Shown here: in pieces, positions 6,942-8,193 of the stretch
Position numbering within the stretch: position 1 is the stretch's first letter
How the letters are laid out: the number at the start of each line of letters is the position of its first letter
DNA from: Clostridiales bacterium
Lineage (GTDB): Bacteria > Bacillota_A > Clostridia > Christensenellales > Aristaeellaceae
Assembly: GCA_012514855.1 (NCBI GenBank)
Contig: JAAYZL010000501.1
Location: 1 to 8,193, forward strand
DNA: 8,193 nucleotides
Direction of reading: 5' to 3'
Program-made: the position numbers and the translations under genes
The notes under the pieces: generated by a model
What the model saw: the letters and a program-made list of their open reading frames with translations, nothing else
Told to the model about the DNA's origin: nothing
The model's database searches: none

Positions 6942-7742
6942 GTGCGCAGGCTGTGGGTGGTGGCAAAGTTTCTCGGCGCGCTGATCCTGGTGTTTCTGAT
7001 GTTGGTGTGGCCCGGAGAGGCGCTCTTTTCCGCGCAGCGCGCGATGCGCACCTGGGCGTATTCGGTGGGCCCGTCGCTGTTCCCGTTTCTGGCGCTGCTG
7101 CCGTCTTTGACGTGCCCGGCGGCGCGGCGCGCGTACGAGCGCGCGCTCGGGGGGATCATGCGGCCGCTGTTCAAGCTGCCGGGCAGCGCGGCGGCGGCGG
7201 TGTTCACCGGGATGCTCGCGGGCTCCCCCGCGGGCGCGCTCGCATCGGCGCGCGTCGGCGGCGGCATGCGGAGGGGCGAGTTCAAGCGGATGGCGCTGAT
7301 GACGACCGGCGCGTCGCCGGTGTATCTGATGTCCGGCGTCGGCGTCGCGCTGTTCGGCTCGCCGGAGTTCGGGCTGTGGCTGATCATCGCGCAGGTCGCG
7401 GCGCAGATTTTGACCGGGTTCGCATTGCGCGGGTGCTTCTCCGCGGAGGCCGAGCTCGTGCCGCCGACCGAACTGGACGAGGCGGAGAAGCCGGTGCGCA
7501 TGGCGGTTCTGAACATCCTGCAGGTCTGCGGCTACATGGTGATGTTCTCGGTCGGCGCGGGATTGCTCGCGCGGCTCGCGGGGGAAAACGCGGGGCGGGC
7601 GCTGCTCTATGTGCTCGACATGCCGTCGGGAGCTGCGGAGGCGGCGGAGATCGGCGCGAGCTGGGCGATCGTCGCCGCGATCACCGGGTTCTCGGGGCTG
7701 TGCATCGCCGCGCAGAACATGGCGATCCTGAAGCCGCTCTGA
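6942..7742 (+). CDS. YlbJ-like nucleoside-recognition (Gate) domain membrane protein, apparently lacking its C-terminus
   Basis: A 266-residue integral membrane protein. Hydrophobic segments lie near residues 7-23, 43-57, 82-100, 122-138, 143-163, 193-211 and 239-258. The patterns SLFPFLALLPSL, IMRPLFKLPG, AGSPAGALASARV and GASPVYLMSGVG resemble YlbJ, a sporulation membrane protein of Bacillus with nucleoside-recognition (Gate) domains. YlbJ proteins have about 400 residues, so this one is short. The GTG at 6942 has GGAGG 8 nt upstream (6929-6933). A GTG at 6933 overlaps that site and is rejected. The frame ends at a TGA (7740-7742) right after GFSGLCIAAQNMAILKPL, whereas relatives continue into a final membrane segment, which seems to be encoded by the next 69 codons in the same frame. 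A sporulation role is inferred. Confidence 0.8.
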   Translation: MRRLWVVAKFLGALILVFLMLVWPGEALFSAQRAMRTWAYSVGPSLFPFLALLPSLTCPAARRAYERALGGIMRPLFKLPGSAAAAVFTGMLAGSPAGALASARVGGGMRRGEFKRMALMTTGASPVYLMSGVGVALFGSPEFGLWLIIAQVAAQILTGFALRGCFSAEAELVPPTELDEAEKPVRMAVLNILQVCGYMVMFSVGAGLLARLAGENAGRALLYVLDMPSGAAEAAEIGASWAIVAAITGFSGLCIAAQNMAILKPL

Positions 7743-7952
7743 TTGCGCTGGCGCGAGTACATCGCGGCGCGCGCGTTTGCGGCGGCGGTCTGCTTTGGCA
7801 TCGTCGCGGCGCGCTTCGAGTGGCCCGGCGCGGCGGCGCCCGCGATGGCCACCCCCGGCGGCGTTCCGGCGATGGAGCTCTCGACGCTCGCGGCGCTGGT
7901 GCTTTTGATGCCGGTGCTGTTCGCGCTCGCCCGCAAGAAACCCAATTCTTAA
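7743..7952 (+). CDS. Small membrane ORF, probable continuation of the YlbJ-like gene after an in-frame TGA
   Basis: Sixty-nine codons follow the preceding TGA directly and in the same frame, beginning with TTG and ending at TAA. The product has two hydrophobic stretches (about residues 8-22 and 46-63) and a basic end, ARKKPNS. The opening, RWREYIAARAFAAAVCFGIV, resembles the segment that follows the GFGGL-type motif in YlbJ-like proteins, an arginine-containing helix near the C-terminus. No ribosome binding site of its own is seen, so expression would need reinitiation at TGATTG, readthrough, or an intact TGA-free allele. It could instead be the remnant of a gene broken by a nonsense mutation, or a separate small membrane protein. 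The stop lies 9 nt before a clear terminator, so it belongs to the same transcript. Confidence 0.5.
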   Translation: MRWREYIAARAFAAAVCFGIVAARFEWPGAAAPAMATPGGVPAMELSTLAALVLLMPVLFALARKKPNS

Positions 7953-7961
7953 CAAACTTTT

Positions 7962-7988
7962 GCCCGCCGGGCGGCGGGCGATTTTTTT
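7962..7988 (+). terminator. Rho-independent terminator
   Basis: GCCCGCC (7962-7968) pairs perfectly with GGCGGGC (7973-7979) around a GGGC loop. It is followed by GA and then seven T residues (7982-7988). It ends the plus-strand membrane-protein unit and shields the strong promoter downstream. The minus strand has only a short broken T-run after the stem, so it is not clearly bidirectional. Confidence 0.92.
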
Positions 7989-8073
7989 GTGAAACGGATT
8001 GAAACCGCGAGATGTTGTGGTCGGTTTTGCGCGCGCCAACAAAATGTCGGTACTTGGAAATGCAAAAAAGGTG

Positions 8074-8102
8074 TTGACAAGTGATGCCCACTTTGCTATA
8101 AT
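8074..8102 (+). promoter_or_regulatory. Perfect consensus sigma-A promoter with extended -10, probably for an rRNA operon
   Basis: TTGACA (8074-8079) and TATAAT (8097-8102) both match the consensus fully with a 17-bp spacer. TG at 8094-8095 adds an extended -10. An A-rich stretch (8058-8070, including AAAAAA) lies just upstream like an UP element. Transcription should start near 8109. Such full-consensus promoters in this phylum are typical of rRNA operons. From the terminator at 7988 to 8073 I see no gene or other site. Confidence 0.93.
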
Positions 8103-8108
8103 AACTTT

Positions 8109-8193
8109 TGCCGCTTGAAACGGGGCGCCCCGGAGGGGGAACCGGGAGGGCGGCGGGCGAACCTTGAAAACGATACAGAGAAGGAATAACGGG
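8109..8193 (+). other. Probable rRNA operon leader with GC hairpin and boxA-like element
   Basis: The 85 nt after the predicted start hold no gene with a ribosome binding site. A GC hairpin can form from CCCGG (8129-8133) and CCGGG (8142-8146). Then CCTTGAAAACG (8162-8172) resembles the TCTTTGAAAACT boxA antitermination element found in rRNA leaders and spacers of Bacillota. A related TTGAAACGG lies at 8115-8123. The rRNA itself is outside the window, so its identity (16S first) is inferred. Confidence 0.55.

Noticed and set aside
7740..7742. The TGA as a selenocysteine codon or as a sense codon in a changed genetic code
   Set aside because: The position is a membrane-protein linker with no redox context and no convincing bacterial SECIS hairpin follows. 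TGA ends other genes in the window normally.
5535..8042. An 835-codon uninterrupted minus-strand reading frame from 8042 to 5535
   Set aside because: It runs antisense to the YlbJ-like gene and out of frame through rsuA before falling into the methyltransferase frame. Its upper part is arginine-rich low-complexity translation typical of a wrong frame in GC-rich DNA. Only the last 201 codons (5535-6140) are a real gene.
1..8193. Search for CRISPR arrays, tRNA genes, insertion sequences, phage or defence genes
   Set aside because: No regularly spaced repeats, cloverleaf sequences, transposase or integrase motifs or terminal inverted repeats were seen.

Overview
This is a chromosomal window of high GC content (about two thirds G+C by eye) that looks like a GC-rich member of the Bacillota, probably Clostridia. 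The grounds are strong AGGAGG-type ribosome binding sites, sigma-A type promoters, a YbxB/RsmC-like methyltransferase with an NPPIRAGK motif, and a YlbJ-like membrane protein of the kind known from endospore formers. The genus cannot be read from the sequence. I see no insertion sequence, phage gene, CRISPR array, toxin or defence gene, and the window reads as ordinary core plus sugar-metabolism chromosome.

Region by region, the minus strand from about 6856 down to 1 carries two consecutive blocks. The first is a tightly packed block: rsuA-type pseudouridine synthase (6143-6856), RsmC-like rRNA methyltransferase (5535-6140), M24 aminopeptidase (4453-5523) and an AraC-type regulator (3462-4430). 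The gaps are only 2, 11 and 22 nt, and a promoter candidate lies just upstream of rsuA. After a 189-nt gap holding a promoter candidate and an imperfect dyad (3334-3373), the second block starts: a Gfo/Idh/MocA oxidoreductase (2133-3272), a xylose-isomerase-like TIM-barrel enzyme (1111-2103) and the ATPase of a sugar ABC importer, cut by the window start (1-1025). A perfect 12-bp GC stem-loop lies between the last two. This second block looks like an uptake-and-catabolism module for a sugar, polyol or glycoside. The regulator just upstream is the obvious candidate controller, and permease and binding-protein genes would be expected to the left of the window.

On the plus strand, diverging from rsuA, is a YlbJ-like nucleoside-recognition (Gate) membrane protein (6942-7742). 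It is followed without a gap and in the same frame by a 69-codon membrane ORF (7743-7952) that resembles the missing C-terminus of that family. The two are separated only by an in-frame TGA. A clear intrinsic terminator closes this unit at 7962-7988.

The right end (7989-8193) has no gene. It holds a perfect consensus promoter (TTGACA, 17 bp, TATAAT with an extended TG) and a GC-rich leader with a boxA-like CCTTGAAAACG element. This is best explained as the start of an rRNA operon running off the window.

The observations most worth a second look are the in-frame TGA splitting the YlbJ-like gene, the dyad and direct repeats before the sugar module, the intercistronic stem-loop, and the probable rRNA operon leader. 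I found no convincing undescribed system.
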